This document shows, in pieces, positions 8,875-16,482 of a stretch of 44,601 nucleotides of DNA (positions within the stretch are counted from its first letter, which is position 1; each line of letters opens with the position of its first letter). The notes beneath the pieces are model-generated. The model ran no database searches and had not been told where the DNA came from. It worked only from the letters and a program-made list of their open reading frames with translations. A program made the position numbers and the translations under genes. This stretch comes from Phycisphaerae bacterium. Its GTDB lineage: Bacteria; Planctomycetota; Phycisphaerae; UBA1845; PWPN01. Where the stretch lies: assembly GCA_012729395.1 (NCBI GenBank), contig JAAYDF010000217.1:1-44601 (forward strand), read 5' to 3'.

Positions 8875-9873
8875 ATGCAGGATCGGGATCGGGTATGGGC
8901 TATCGGGGTTGACCTGGGCGGTCAAAGCGTCAAGTTGGCGTTGGTTGACGAGACAGGGCGGATCGGGCCGCGGCGACAGGCGCCACTGGACGCCGGCCAG
9001 GCCGTTGAGCACATCACCGCCCTGATTGTTCAGGAGATCAACACCCTGAGCGAGGATGCGCGGCGGGCCGGCCTCGAACCCGTTGGCGTGGGCATGGTCA
9101 TGCCCGGGTACATGGACGCAGCCCGCTCCAAGCTCGTTTTCGCGGCCAACCTTCCCACACTGAACGGGACCGATTTTCTGGGCGTCATCCGGCGAAGCCT
9201 CGATTTGCCGGTGGTGTTTGACGCGGACTCGAATGCGGCGGCCTACGGGGAGTATCGATTTGGGGCCGGTCAGGATGTGGACCGGCTGATCGTCGTGGCC
9301 ATCGGGACAGGAATCGGCGCGGGGGTCATTTTGGGTGGGCGGATTCTTCGGATTTGGAATCACATCGCGGGCAGCCTGGGGCACGTGATCGTAGACGCGA
9401 ACGGACCGGCCTGCCGATGCGGGGCCCGCGGGTGCGTCGAGGCCCACGCGTCGGGCCCGGTGTTTGAGCGTCGGGCGGGGGAACTGGCCGACGCCGAGCC
9501 GAGCTCCCGGCTAGCAGCCCTGCGAGCGGCATCGGGCCGATTGACGGGAGTAGAGCTCGGACAGGCCTTGCGCGAGGGGGATACCGCTGCCGCCAAGGTC
9601 GTTCAGGCCTGCGGCTGGTGGCTGGGGGCGGGCGTAGCGTCGTGGTCGGTGATTTATCATCCGGACAAGGTGCTGATCGGCGGGGGCATCGGTGCGTTGG
9701 GTGCCCCCCTGCTGGCCGCGATCCGGGAGGGTCTTGCCGAAGTTGGGCAGCCCAAGGCAACGCAACATGTAGCCATCGAGGCCGCATTGCTGGGAGCCGA
9801 CGCCGGCGTGGTCGGTGCGGCTGCCCTGGCGATGGCGGAGACGGAGACGAACTCCGCGATGTCGGCGACGTGA
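8875..9873 (+). CDS. ROK-family sugar kinase, glucokinase-like
   Basis: A 332-residue cytoplasmic kinase that would phosphorylate glucose or a related sugar with ATP. The N-terminal phosphate-binding motif is GVDLGGQSVK (D13, G15, G16), the catalytic aspartate is D118 in DADSNAAAYGE, and GTGIGAG follows. The ROK zinc site is intact: H170, then C180, C182 and C187 in CRCGARGCVEAH. The C-terminal nucleotide region holds VLIGGGIGALG. Length fits the family. The sugar cannot be read from sequence; N-acetylmannosamine or allose kinase would be alternatives. It lies 63 nt upstream of trpB on the same strand, so the two may be cotranscribed. Confidence 0.88.
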   Translation: MQDRDRVWAIGVDLGGQSVKLALVDETGRIGPRRQAPLDAGQAVEHITALIVQEINTLSEDARRAGLEPVGVGMVMPGYMDAARSKLVFAANLPTLNGTDFLGVIRRSLDLPVVFDADSNAAAYGEYRFGAGQDVDRLIVVAIGTGIGAGVILGGRILRIWNHIAGSLGHVIVDANGPACRCGARGCVEAHASGPVFERRAGELADAEPSSRLAALRAASGRLTGVELGQALREGDTAAAKVVQACGWWLGAGVASWSVIYHPDKVLIGGGIGALGAPLLAAIREGLAEVGQPKATQHVAIEAALLGADAGVVGAAALAMAETETNSAMSAT

Positions 9874-9936
9874 GAACCGCCGTTGCCTGCCGCAATGTGC
9901 GGGGAAAGTGAGAGCGAAGCAGTGAGTGAGACAGCA

Positions 9937-11142
9937 ATGAATAACGTATCGATTGCACCGGACACCCACGGACGGTTTGGAGCGTTCGGTGGGCAGTATG
10001 TTCCCGAGACGTTGATGGCCGCGATCCACCAGTTGGAAGCGGAATACGCTCGTGCCCGAGTGGATTCGGCGTTCTGGGCGGAGCTTGAGGGCTACCTGAA
10101 GGATTACGTGGGCCGACCGAGTCCGTTGTACTTCGCTCGCCGTCTGACCGAGCGGCTTGGAGGCGCCCGCATTTACCTGAAACGCGAGGACCTCAATCAC
10201 ACCGGGGCCCACAAGATCAACAACACCATAGGCCAAGCCCTGCTGGCGGTGCGGATGGGTAAGCGGCGAGTCATTGCCGAAACGGGTGCGGGGCAGCACG
10301 GCGTGGCGACGGCGACCGCCGCGGCGGTCCTGGGGCTCGAGTGCGTGGTGTACATGGGTGCGGAGGATGTGCGACGGCAGAAGCTCAACGTATTCCGCAT
10401 GGAACTGCTGGGTACACACGTGGTATCCGTCGAAAGCGGCCAGAAGACACTCAAGGATTCCATCAATGAAGCGATGCGCGATTGGATGGGGAGCGTCGAA
10501 TACACGCACTACATCATTGGCAGCGTGATGGGGCCGCACCCTTTCCCGATGATCGTGGCCGATTTGCAGTCGGTGATCGGACGAGAGACGCGCGAGCAGT
10601 TCCTGGCGGCGGAGAGGCGATTGCCGGACGTGGTCGTTGCGTGCGTAGGCGGCGGAAGCAACGCGGCGGGCATCTTCGCACCCTTTGCGGGTGACACCGC
10701 GGTGCAACTGGTAGGCGTGGAGGCCGGCGGCGAAGGGATCGAGGGCAACCGGCACGCGGCGACACTGGGCAAAGGGCGACCGGGTGTTCTGCACGGCATG
10801 TACACCTATGTGCTCCAGGATGAAGACGGCCAAACGCTGCCGGTACACTCGGTTTCGGCGGGGCTGGACTACCCCGGCGTGGGCCCGCTGCACTCCAACT
10901 GGAAGGACACCGGGCGCGTCACCTACGTCAACGTGAACGACCAGGAGGCCCTGGCGGCCTTCACGCTGCTCAGCGAAACGGAGGGGATCATCCCAGCGCT
11001 GGAGAGTGCCCACGCGGTCGCCCACGTCGCCAAGCTGGCTCCCACTCTGCCGCGGGACCAGGCGATTGTGATCAACCTGTCCGGTCGGGGCGACAAGGAC
11101 TGCGTCGAGGTTGCCAGGCTCCTGGGCAAGCAAATTGGCTGA
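9937..11142 (+). CDS. trpB: Tryptophan synthase beta chain
   Basis: A 401-residue PLP enzyme that condenses indole with serine in the last step of tryptophan synthesis. The opening [16 protein letters not shown], the PLP lysine K93 in [20 protein letters not shown] and the phosphate-binding GGGSNAAG are all canonical for TrpB1, the form that partners TrpA. The ATG at 9937 gives the usual N-terminus; the frame extends back to 9883 through unrelated sequence. No trpA, trpC or other trp gene is in the window, so the pathway is dispersed. Confidence 0.95.
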   Translation: MNNVSIAPDTHGRFGAFGGQYVPETLMAAIHQLEAEYARARVDSAFWAELEGYLKDYVGRPSPLYFARRLTERLGGARIYLKREDLNHTGAHKINNTIGQALLAVRMGKRRVIAETGAGQHGVATATAAAVLGLECVVYMGAEDVRRQKLNVFRMELLGTHVVSVESGQKTLKDSINEAMRDWMGSVEYTHYIIGSVMGPHPFPMIVADLQSVIGRETREQFLAAERRLPDVVVACVGGGSNAAGIFAPFAGDTAVQLVGVEAGGEGIEGNRHAATLGKGRPGVLHGMYTYVLQDEDGQTLPVHSVSAGLDYPGVGPLHSNWKDTGRVTYVNVNDQEALAAFTLLSETEGIIPALESAHAVAHVAKLAPTLPRDQAIVINLSGRGDKDCVEVARLLGKQIG

Positions 11143-11167
11143 ACGGAGGCCGTTTCCAGGACCAAGG

Positions 11168-11218
11168 CAGCTTGTTGGTGTTCGTTCCATCCGTTTGGAC
11201 ACGGCCATCAACAAGTTG
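11168..11218 (+). promoter_or_regulatory. Hairpin between trpB and ABC ATPase gene
   Basis: Arm 11168-11180 pairs with arm 11206-11218: 11 Watson-Crick pairs plus two G-U pairs in RNA. The loop holds a second small stem (CCGT/ACGG). No T-run follows. It may separate the trpB transcript from the exporter genes or protect the trpB 3' end. Confidence 0.35.
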
Positions 11219-11284
11219 ATTCGGTCCTCAGCCGCGAGCGGCAAGGCGTCGTAATCGGCGGCGAATTGGCTACAATGCCCCACC

Positions 11285-12265
11285 ATGGCCCAGATCGAAG
11301 TTGACCAACTCGGCAAGGTGTTCCGCGTGCCCGAGCGTGAAGGCGGGTTCAAGGCGGCGCTGCGCAGCCTCGTCAACCGGCGTTACCGCGAGGTACGGGC
11401 GGTGGACGGAGTCAGTTTCAGTGTCGAGGCGGGGGAGATCGTGGGCTTCCTTGGCCCCAACGGCGCGGGCAAGACGACGACGCTCAAGATGCTGGCGGGC
11501 CTTCTGCACCCCACAAGCGGGCAGGCGAACGTGCTGGGCCACGTTCCCTGGCGGCGCGAATCGGGCTACCTCCGGCGAATCAGCATGATCATGGGGCAGC
11601 GCAGCCAGCTTAGCTGGGATCTGCCAGCGATAGACTCCTTTCTCGTACACCTGGCCGTCTACCGTGTGGACCGGGAAGCGGGCAAGCGTACGATGGAGGA
11701 GCTGATCGAACTGCTCGAGATCGGCCCGGTCATCCGCAAGCAGATCCGCTCGCTGTCGCTGGGCGAGCGGATGAAATGCGAAATATGCGTGTCGCTCCTT
11801 CACCAACCGGCGGTCATGTTTCTGGACGAGCCCACCCTTGGGCTGGACGTAACCATGCAGGACCGCATTCGCGGCTTCGTGCGCGAGTACAACCGGCGGC
11901 ACGGGGCGACAATCGTGCTGACTTCGCACTACATGGCGGACGTGACCGCTCTGTGCAAGCGGATCGTGGTGATCGACCACGGGCGTATTCTGTTCGACGG
12001 GCCGTGGACGGCCTTGAGCGCCCGGTTGGCCCCGTTCAAGGTGATCAAGATCGATCTGGCCCATTTGCCGGATGGATACGCGTTCGACCGGATGGGCGAA
12101 GTCCTGCTGCGCGAGGGCCTCAAGGTCACACTTCGGGTGGGCAAAGATGATGCCGCGGCGGTCACGAGCAGGTTGCTGGCCGATCTTTCGATTCTTGACC
12201 TGACCATCGAGGATCCGCCGATCGAGGACGTGATCAAGCAGGTGTTCGCCCGGGGGGTTGGATGA
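11285..12265 (+). CDS. ABC-2 type exporter, ATP-binding subunit
   Basis: A 326-residue ATPase that powers the two permeases encoded next. Walker A is GPNGAGKTT (57-65), the signature is SLSLGERMK, Walker B is VMFLDEPTLGLD, and the switch histidine is in LTSHYM. The insertion around EREGGFKAALRSLVNRRYREV before the Walker A and the C-terminal ~80-residue domain are typical of the COG4586 subfamily, which pairs with COG4587 and COG3694 permeases. The transported compound is unknown. The next gene starts 22 nt downstream. Confidence 0.9.
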   Translation: MAQIEVDQLGKVFRVPEREGGFKAALRSLVNRRYREVRAVDGVSFSVEAGEIVGFLGPNGAGKTTTLKMLAGLLHPTSGQANVLGHVPWRRESGYLRRISMIMGQRSQLSWDLPAIDSFLVHLAVYRVDREAGKRTMEELIELLEIGPVIRKQIRSLSLGERMKCEICVSLLHQPAVMFLDEPTLGLDVTMQDRIRGFVREYNRRHGATIVLTSHYMADVTALCKRIVVIDHGRILFDGPWTALSARLAPFKVIKIDLAHLPDGYAFDRMGEVLLREGLKVTLRVGKDDAAAVTSRLLADLSILDLTIEDPPIEDVIKQVFARGVG

Positions 12266-12287
12266 GCCACGGGACGGAGACGCACGC

Positions 12288-13097
12288 ATGAGGACGGTCC
12301 TGTCGGCCATGCCCGCCTACCTTCGGCAATCGCTGGCCGAGATGTTTCAGTATCGCGGCGAGATCATCCTCTGGGCGGTCTGGGGAGTGGTCTACCCCAT
12401 CATCGCCATGGCCATGTGGTCGGCGGCGGTTGAGGGCTCGCCCGACGGCAAGACCATCCGCGGCTTTCATCCGCACGATTTCGCCGCCTACTTCTGGCTG
12501 ACCATGGTCATCGGGCACCTGAGCACAAGCTGGGACGTATACGAGATGGGCTACCTGGTGCAGAGCGGAGCGATGTCGCCGCGTCTGCTGCGACCCATTC
12601 TGCCCGTGTGGCAGAGTATTGCCGACAACTTGGCCTACAAGGTCCTGACGCTGGTGATCCTTGTGCCGATCTGGCTGGGGGTGATCTGGTACACACAGCC
12701 TTCGTTTGAGACGACGGCTCGGGACTTGGCCCTGGGCGTGCCTGTCGTGCTGATGGGATCGATCATCAACTACCTGTGGGGCTACAACCTGGCGTTATTG
12801 TCGTTCCGGTTCACCCGGATGGACGCGATCGGGCAGTGTTGGTTCGGGGCGAGCTTGTTCTTCGGCGGCCGGCTCGCCCCCCTGCCATTGCTACCCCCGA
12901 TGGTACAGCGGATTGCCGATGGGCTGCCGTTCAAATGGGTCATCTGGTTTCCGTGCGAGGCGGTCATGGGCCGACTGCCCGCCGGGACGATCCATCGCGG
13001 CATGGTCCATCAGTTGCTGTGGATTGCACTGGGCCTGGCTGCTTTCTTCTGGCTCTGGCGACGGGGCGTGAGGCATTACACCGCCGTGGGCGGCTAA
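12288..13097 (+). CDS. ABC-2 type exporter permease, COG4587-like
   Basis: A 269-residue inner-membrane protein with about six hydrophobic segments, for example ILWAVWGVVYPIIAMAMW, VLTLVILVPIWLGVIWY and LLWIALGLAAFFWLW. The N-terminal YLRQSLAEMFQYRGEIILW is typical of DUF990-type permeases that work as a heterodimer with the next gene product. ATG at 12288 is preferred because GGAG lies about 9 nt upstream; an in-frame TTG at 12258 would overlap the ATPase gene. Confidence 0.85.
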   Translation: MRTVLSAMPAYLRQSLAEMFQYRGEIILWAVWGVVYPIIAMAMWSAAVEGSPDGKTIRGFHPHDFAAYFWLTMVIGHLSTSWDVYEMGYLVQSGAMSPRLLRPILPVWQSIADNLAYKVLTLVILVPIWLGVIWYTQPSFETTARDLALGVPVVLMGSIINYLWGYNLALLSFRFTRMDAIGQCWFGASLFFGGRLAPLPLLPPMVQRIADGLPFKWVIWFPCEAVMGRLPAGTIHRGMVHQLLWIALGLAAFFWLWRRGVRHYTAVGG

Positions 13098-13101
13098 GAC
13101 G

Positions 13102-13890
13102 ATGATTCGCCATCTTAGACTACTGTGGCTGTTCGTGCGCGTGGGCATTCAGGACGATGCGGCCTACCGGGCCAACTTCATCGCCCACCTGGTGGTGACG
13201 TTTCTGGCGTTCGGGGCCGAGCTGATCGGGCTGTGGACGATCTTCTCGAACACCACCTCACTTGGCGGCTGGAACGCTTATGAGATCCTGGCCATGCTCG
13301 GCGTGTTCCGGGCCATGCATGGAATCATCGGCATGTTCATCTCCCCGAACATGAGGCGGAACATGGAGGAGATCCGCGACGGCCGGCTGGACTACATGGT
13401 CATCAAACCGCTCAACACCCAGTTCTACGCGAGCTTTCGGCGGATTGTGGTCTGGCGGCTGACCGATATCACCATGGGGCTGATCCTGGTGGGGATCGCC
13501 TGCGGGCATCCCTCCGCCGCGCTGACCGCTGGCCGGCTGGCGAGCTTCATTGTCATGCTCGCCGCCGGCGTGGTCATCATCTACTCCTTCTGGCTGATCC
13601 TTTCGACTTGTGCGTTCTGGTTCACGCGGATCAACAACATCGAGATGGTGTTCTGGAACGTCTTCGAAGCGGGCCGATACCCCGTGGATATCTACTCCCA
13701 CCCGGTGCGGCTTGGGTTGACCTACATTGTGCCGCTGGCTTTCATCGTCACCTTCCCGGCGGGAGCATTGATGGGCAAGGCCCATGTGCCGGGTGCAGGG
13801 TTTGCGGTGGTCGCCGCTGTGGTTTCGTTCTGGGCAGCTTCAGCCTTCTGGCGCTACGGCCTGCGGTGCTACAGCGGGGCATCGGCCTGA
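13102..13890 (+). CDS. ABC-2 type exporter permease, COG3694-like
   Basis: A 262-residue membrane protein with about six transmembrane segments and the family features RANFIAHLVVTFLAFGAELIGL (in part), GRLDYMVIKPLNTQFYAS and an AGRYPVDIYSHPVRLGLTYIVPLAF block before the last helices. It completes the three-gene exporter and starts 4 nt after the preceding permease. Function of such triads is mostly unproven; drug, lipid or surface-polymer export are all possible. Confidence 0.87.
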   Translation: MIRHLRLLWLFVRVGIQDDAAYRANFIAHLVVTFLAFGAELIGLWTIFSNTTSLGGWNAYEILAMLGVFRAMHGIIGMFISPNMRRNMEEIRDGRLDYMVIKPLNTQFYASFRRIVVWRLTDITMGLILVGIACGHPSAALTAGRLASFIVMLAAGVVIIYSFWLILSTCAFWFTRINNIEMVFWNVFEAGRYPVDIYSHPVRLGLTYIVPLAFIVTFPAGALMGKAHVPGAGFAVVAAVVSFWAASAFWRYGLRCYSGASA

Positions 13891-13910
13891 GCAGGCACGC
13901 AAGAACGTCA

Positions 13911-14020
13911 AGCAGGGCCGCGACCGTAAGGGAGTGATCTTGACGTACGCAGCAGCTTCCCCCGAAGACCGCTTCCTTACGGTTGCGGCTCTGCGTGGGT
14001 GCGACTCTGCGTGGGCGCGG
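13911..14020. repeat. Inverted repeat plus 16-nt tandem repeat
   Basis: Arm 13911-13933 and the reverse complement of 13973-13995 match at 19 of 23 positions. The core is ACCGTAAGG on one side and CCTTACGGT on the other. It runs into a tandem pair, CTCTGCGTGGGTGCGA (13989-14004) and CTCTGCGTGGGCGCGG (14005-14020), 14 of 16 identical. It lies between the convergent permease and MFS genes, where it could also serve as a bidirectional terminator. Confidence 0.6.
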
Positions 14021-14039
14021 CTCCGGCAACTTGATGAGC

Positions 14040-15365
14040 TCACGTCGCTATGGGCATGGCTGCGGCTTCTTTGCCGCGGCGTTCGTTGACGAAGGCGAGC
14101 AGGATCATGCCGACGACGAAGAATATGCCGATGGCGAGAATGGCCGGACGCTGGCTGCCGGTCATGCCTGAGATGGTGCCGAACACCAGCGGACCGACGA
14201 AAGCCATGGCCTTGCCGGCGACACCGAGGAAGCCGTAGAACTCGGCGGCCTTTTCCTGAGGGGTGAACAGGGCGACGAGGCTGCGGGTGACCGACTGGCA
14301 GGAGCCCATGCCGACGCCGGCCAGCGTGGCCACGAGGTAGAACGTCCCCTTGCTGCGGGCGAAGTAGGCCAGCACGACCGCCGCGATCCAGATCGAAAGC
14401 GAGAGCATGATGGCCCGCTTCTGCCCGATGCGGTCGGCCAACCAGCCGAACGCCAGGGCCCCCGCCACCGCCACCACGTTCATAGCGATGAACAGCGTCA
14501 TGACCTCGCCCGCGGTGAAGCCGATGGTCACCTTGGCATAGAGGGCAGCGAAGTAAATGACGGTCACGATGCCGTCGTTGTACACCAGGAAGGCAATGAA
14601 GAGCTTGAACAGCTCGCGGTAGTGGCGGATGTTGCGGAAGGTCTGGGCCAGTTCGCGAAAGCCGACGCTCAGGTACCCGGTGCCCGGCGGGAGGGGTCTT
14701 CTCACGCTACGGTCGCGCAGAAAGAAAAAGGTCGGGATGACCATGATCGCGTAGTAACCGGCAATGACCACGGGCACGAGGCGGGCAAGGCTCAACTGCT
14801 CGCTGCTTGGATCGGCCACGATGTTGCGGGCCAGCGGCAGGCAAAGGATCAGGGCCACCAGCCCGCTGGCGTAGCCCATGGCCCACTTCAGGCCGGAGAT
14901 ACGCCCGGCGTTGGCCGACGTGGAAATGCCCGGCAGGAAACTGTCAATGAACACCCCCCCGCCGGCAAAGCCGATATTGGCGATGATGAACAAGGTCAGC
15001 CCGATACCGACCATGCCCGGGCCGACGAACCACAGGGAGGCAGTGAAGAAGGTGATCACCGCCGCACAGACGCCGAGGAACTTCTTGCGACTGCCGGCAT
15101 AGTCGGCGATGGCCCCGAGCACGGGAGCGACCAGGGCCACGACCACCTCGGAGATGGACGCCGCCCAGCCCCACAGTTGGTCCGCCCGGCTGGAGTCGCC
15201 GACCACGATCGTACCGAAGTACATCGCGAAGGCGGTGGTCACGATGACCGTGGTGAAGGCGGAGTCGGCGACATCGTAGAAGCACCAGCCGAGGATCTCG
15301 TGCCGGGTAACGGGCGGGGCGGTGCGAGCGCCAATATCCTGGGTCATCGCTTCACTCGTTTCCAC
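14040..15365 (-). CDS. MFS transporter, Atg22/UMF1 family
   Basis: A 441-residue polytopic membrane protein with about 12 hydrophobic segments. The N-terminal signature LGWCFYDVADSAFTTVIVT is typical of the UMF1/Atg22-like branch of the major facilitator superfamily, and GWLADRIGQKRA is a standard MFS loop 8-9 motif. Eukaryotic Atg22 exports amino acids from the vacuole; bacterial substrates are largely unknown. The start is GTG at 15365 with GGAG about 10 nt upstream; ATG at 15347 is the alternative. It is transcribed toward the ABC-2 genes. Confidence 0.88.
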   Translation of the reverse strand: METSEAMTQDIGARTAPPVTRHEILGWCFYDVADSAFTTVIVTTAFAMYFGTIVVGDSSRADQLWGWAASISEVVVALVAPVLGAIADYAGSRKKFLGVCAAVITFFTASLWFVGPGMVGIGLTLFIIANIGFAGGGVFIDSFLPGISTSANAGRISGLKWAMGYASGLVALILCLPLARNIVADPSSEQLSLARLVPVVIAGYYAIMVIPTFFFLRDRSVRRPLPPGTGYLSVGFRELAQTFRNIRHYRELFKLFIAFLVYNDGIVTVIYFAALYAKVTIGFTAGEVMTLFIAMNVVAVAGALAFGWLADRIGQKRAIMLSLSIWIAAVVLAYFARSKGTFYLVATLAGVGMGSCQSVTRSLVALFTPQEKAAEFYGFLGVAGKAMAFVGPLVFGTISGMTGSQRPAILAIGIFFVVGMILLAFVNERRGKEAAAMPIAT

Positions 15366-15457
15366 GCTGGCGTCACTCCGTAGCCGCCGCCGCCAACCAG
15401 CGAATTGACACTACTCAGACTGACCGCTTGGCGGGTGCTGGTAATCGCAACTCCAAC

Positions 15458-15546
15458 GAGCCGCGGGCTTCAGCCCGCGCGGAGCTTGTGCGTAAGGCAA
15501 CGCCTGATCCCGGCGAAAAAGCCGCGCGGGCTGAAGCCCGCGGCTC
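15458..15546. repeat. Perfect 25-nt inverted repeat of nested palindromes (REP-like)
   Basis: Arm 15458-15482 and arm 15522-15546 are exact reverse complements over 25 nt, separated by 39 nt. Each arm contains its own palindrome, GCGGGCT-TC-AGCCCGC. A pair of inverted palindromes is the layout of BIME/REP elements mobilised by TnpA-REP (RAYT) proteins; no such gene is in the window. It sits between yceH and the MFS gene. Confidence 0.8.
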
Positions 15547-15576
15547 ATTAACCCGCACCGGTTTGTTTGTGTTACC

Positions 15577-16305
15577 CTACAGTCGCCCCTCGACAGCTTC
15601 GATGCGCCGTCGCAATTCCGACAACTCACTAATCAGCTCGGCCAACTCAGCCTGGAGATCGTCCAACTGCGTCTGCACATGGCTCACTTCGACGGGCGCC
15701 GCAGGGGAGCGCTCGATTGATGCGGCGGCTTCGCTTGGCGCGCAGGCGGGCGTCCTGAGAGCAGTCGACACCGCGGGCGGCGCGGAATCGACGGTCGGTT
15801 GCTCGCCCTCCGGATAAAATAGGTGGGTATAGCGGATCGCCGCTCGGCCGGGCTCACGCGGCAGCGGGGCCACTGCCGGCGGGTCCGCCGACCGCAGCAT
15901 CTCCAGGACATTGCCGACAATGTCCAGGCTGTCGAAGGGCACCATGCGCGAGCAATGCGTGCGCAGCTCACCGCTGGTCTGCGGACCGCGGAGCAGGAGT
16001 TCCGCCACGACCGCCCGTTCGCGCGGCGACCAGGAGAACCGGGCCTCAACCTTGTGCCGAAACCGATCGGTCCGCCCCCCAGGTGCCGGCAGAACATGCT
16101 CGACCAGCCCCCGCTGACGCAGGGCATCGAGAGCCGCCTGTACCGCCACCTCGTCCAGGGCCATCACCGGGTCGCGATTCGACCGCTGGTTGCAGCCCGC
16201 GGTGATCGCGTTGAGGGTCATCGGGTAGTAGTCCGGCTGGGTCATGGCCTTCTCCATAAGAACACCAAGCACCCGCCGTTCGATTTCGTTGAACGTCTGA
16301 TCCAT
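15577..16305 (-). CDS. YceH/UPF0502 (DUF480) family protein
   Basis: A 242-residue cytoplasmic protein. Residues about 1-170 are the YceH double winged-helix region: NEIERRVLGVLMEKAMTQPDYYPMTLNAI, NQRSNRDPV, VEAALDAL-like helix, ERAVVAELLLRGPQT and GELRTH. The function of the family is not established. A Pro/Ala-rich linker (about 175-205) leads to a C-terminal heptad-like coiled coil (about 207-242), as in many family members. The ATG at 16305 has GGGAG about 7 nt upstream and begins the family N-terminus; the frame upstream to 16407 is not conserved sequence. Confidence 0.88.
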   Translation of the reverse strand: MDQTFNEIERRVLGVLMEKAMTQPDYYPMTLNAITAGCNQRSNRDPVMALDEVAVQAALDALRQRGLVEHVLPAPGGRTDRFRHKVEARFSWSPRERAVVAELLLRGPQTSGELRTHCSRMVPFDSLDIVGNVLEMLRSADPPAVAPLPREPGRAAIRYTHLFYPEGEQPTVDSAPPAVSTALRTPACAPSEAAASIERSPAAPVEVSHVQTQLDDLQAELAELISELSELRRRIEAVEGRL

Positions 16306-16482
16306 GTGCAGGCTCCCAGAAACGGGATGCCGACTTGCCACTCGGCCCACCCCGTCTCGCTGGGATTCTACCCGCTCATGCGACCCGGTCCAGACAAGGG
16401 CGCGCACGGCGATCCACCCGGCCGGTCATGGCGCCTGAGCCCCGTCGGATGATGAAACGCGGCAGCGTCACCCCACAGGCCA

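Noticed and set aside
9511-11376. 621-residue frame on the minus strand
   Set aside because: Antisense to the ROK kinase end and all of trpB, both of which have clear catalytic motifs. The translation shows no family features.
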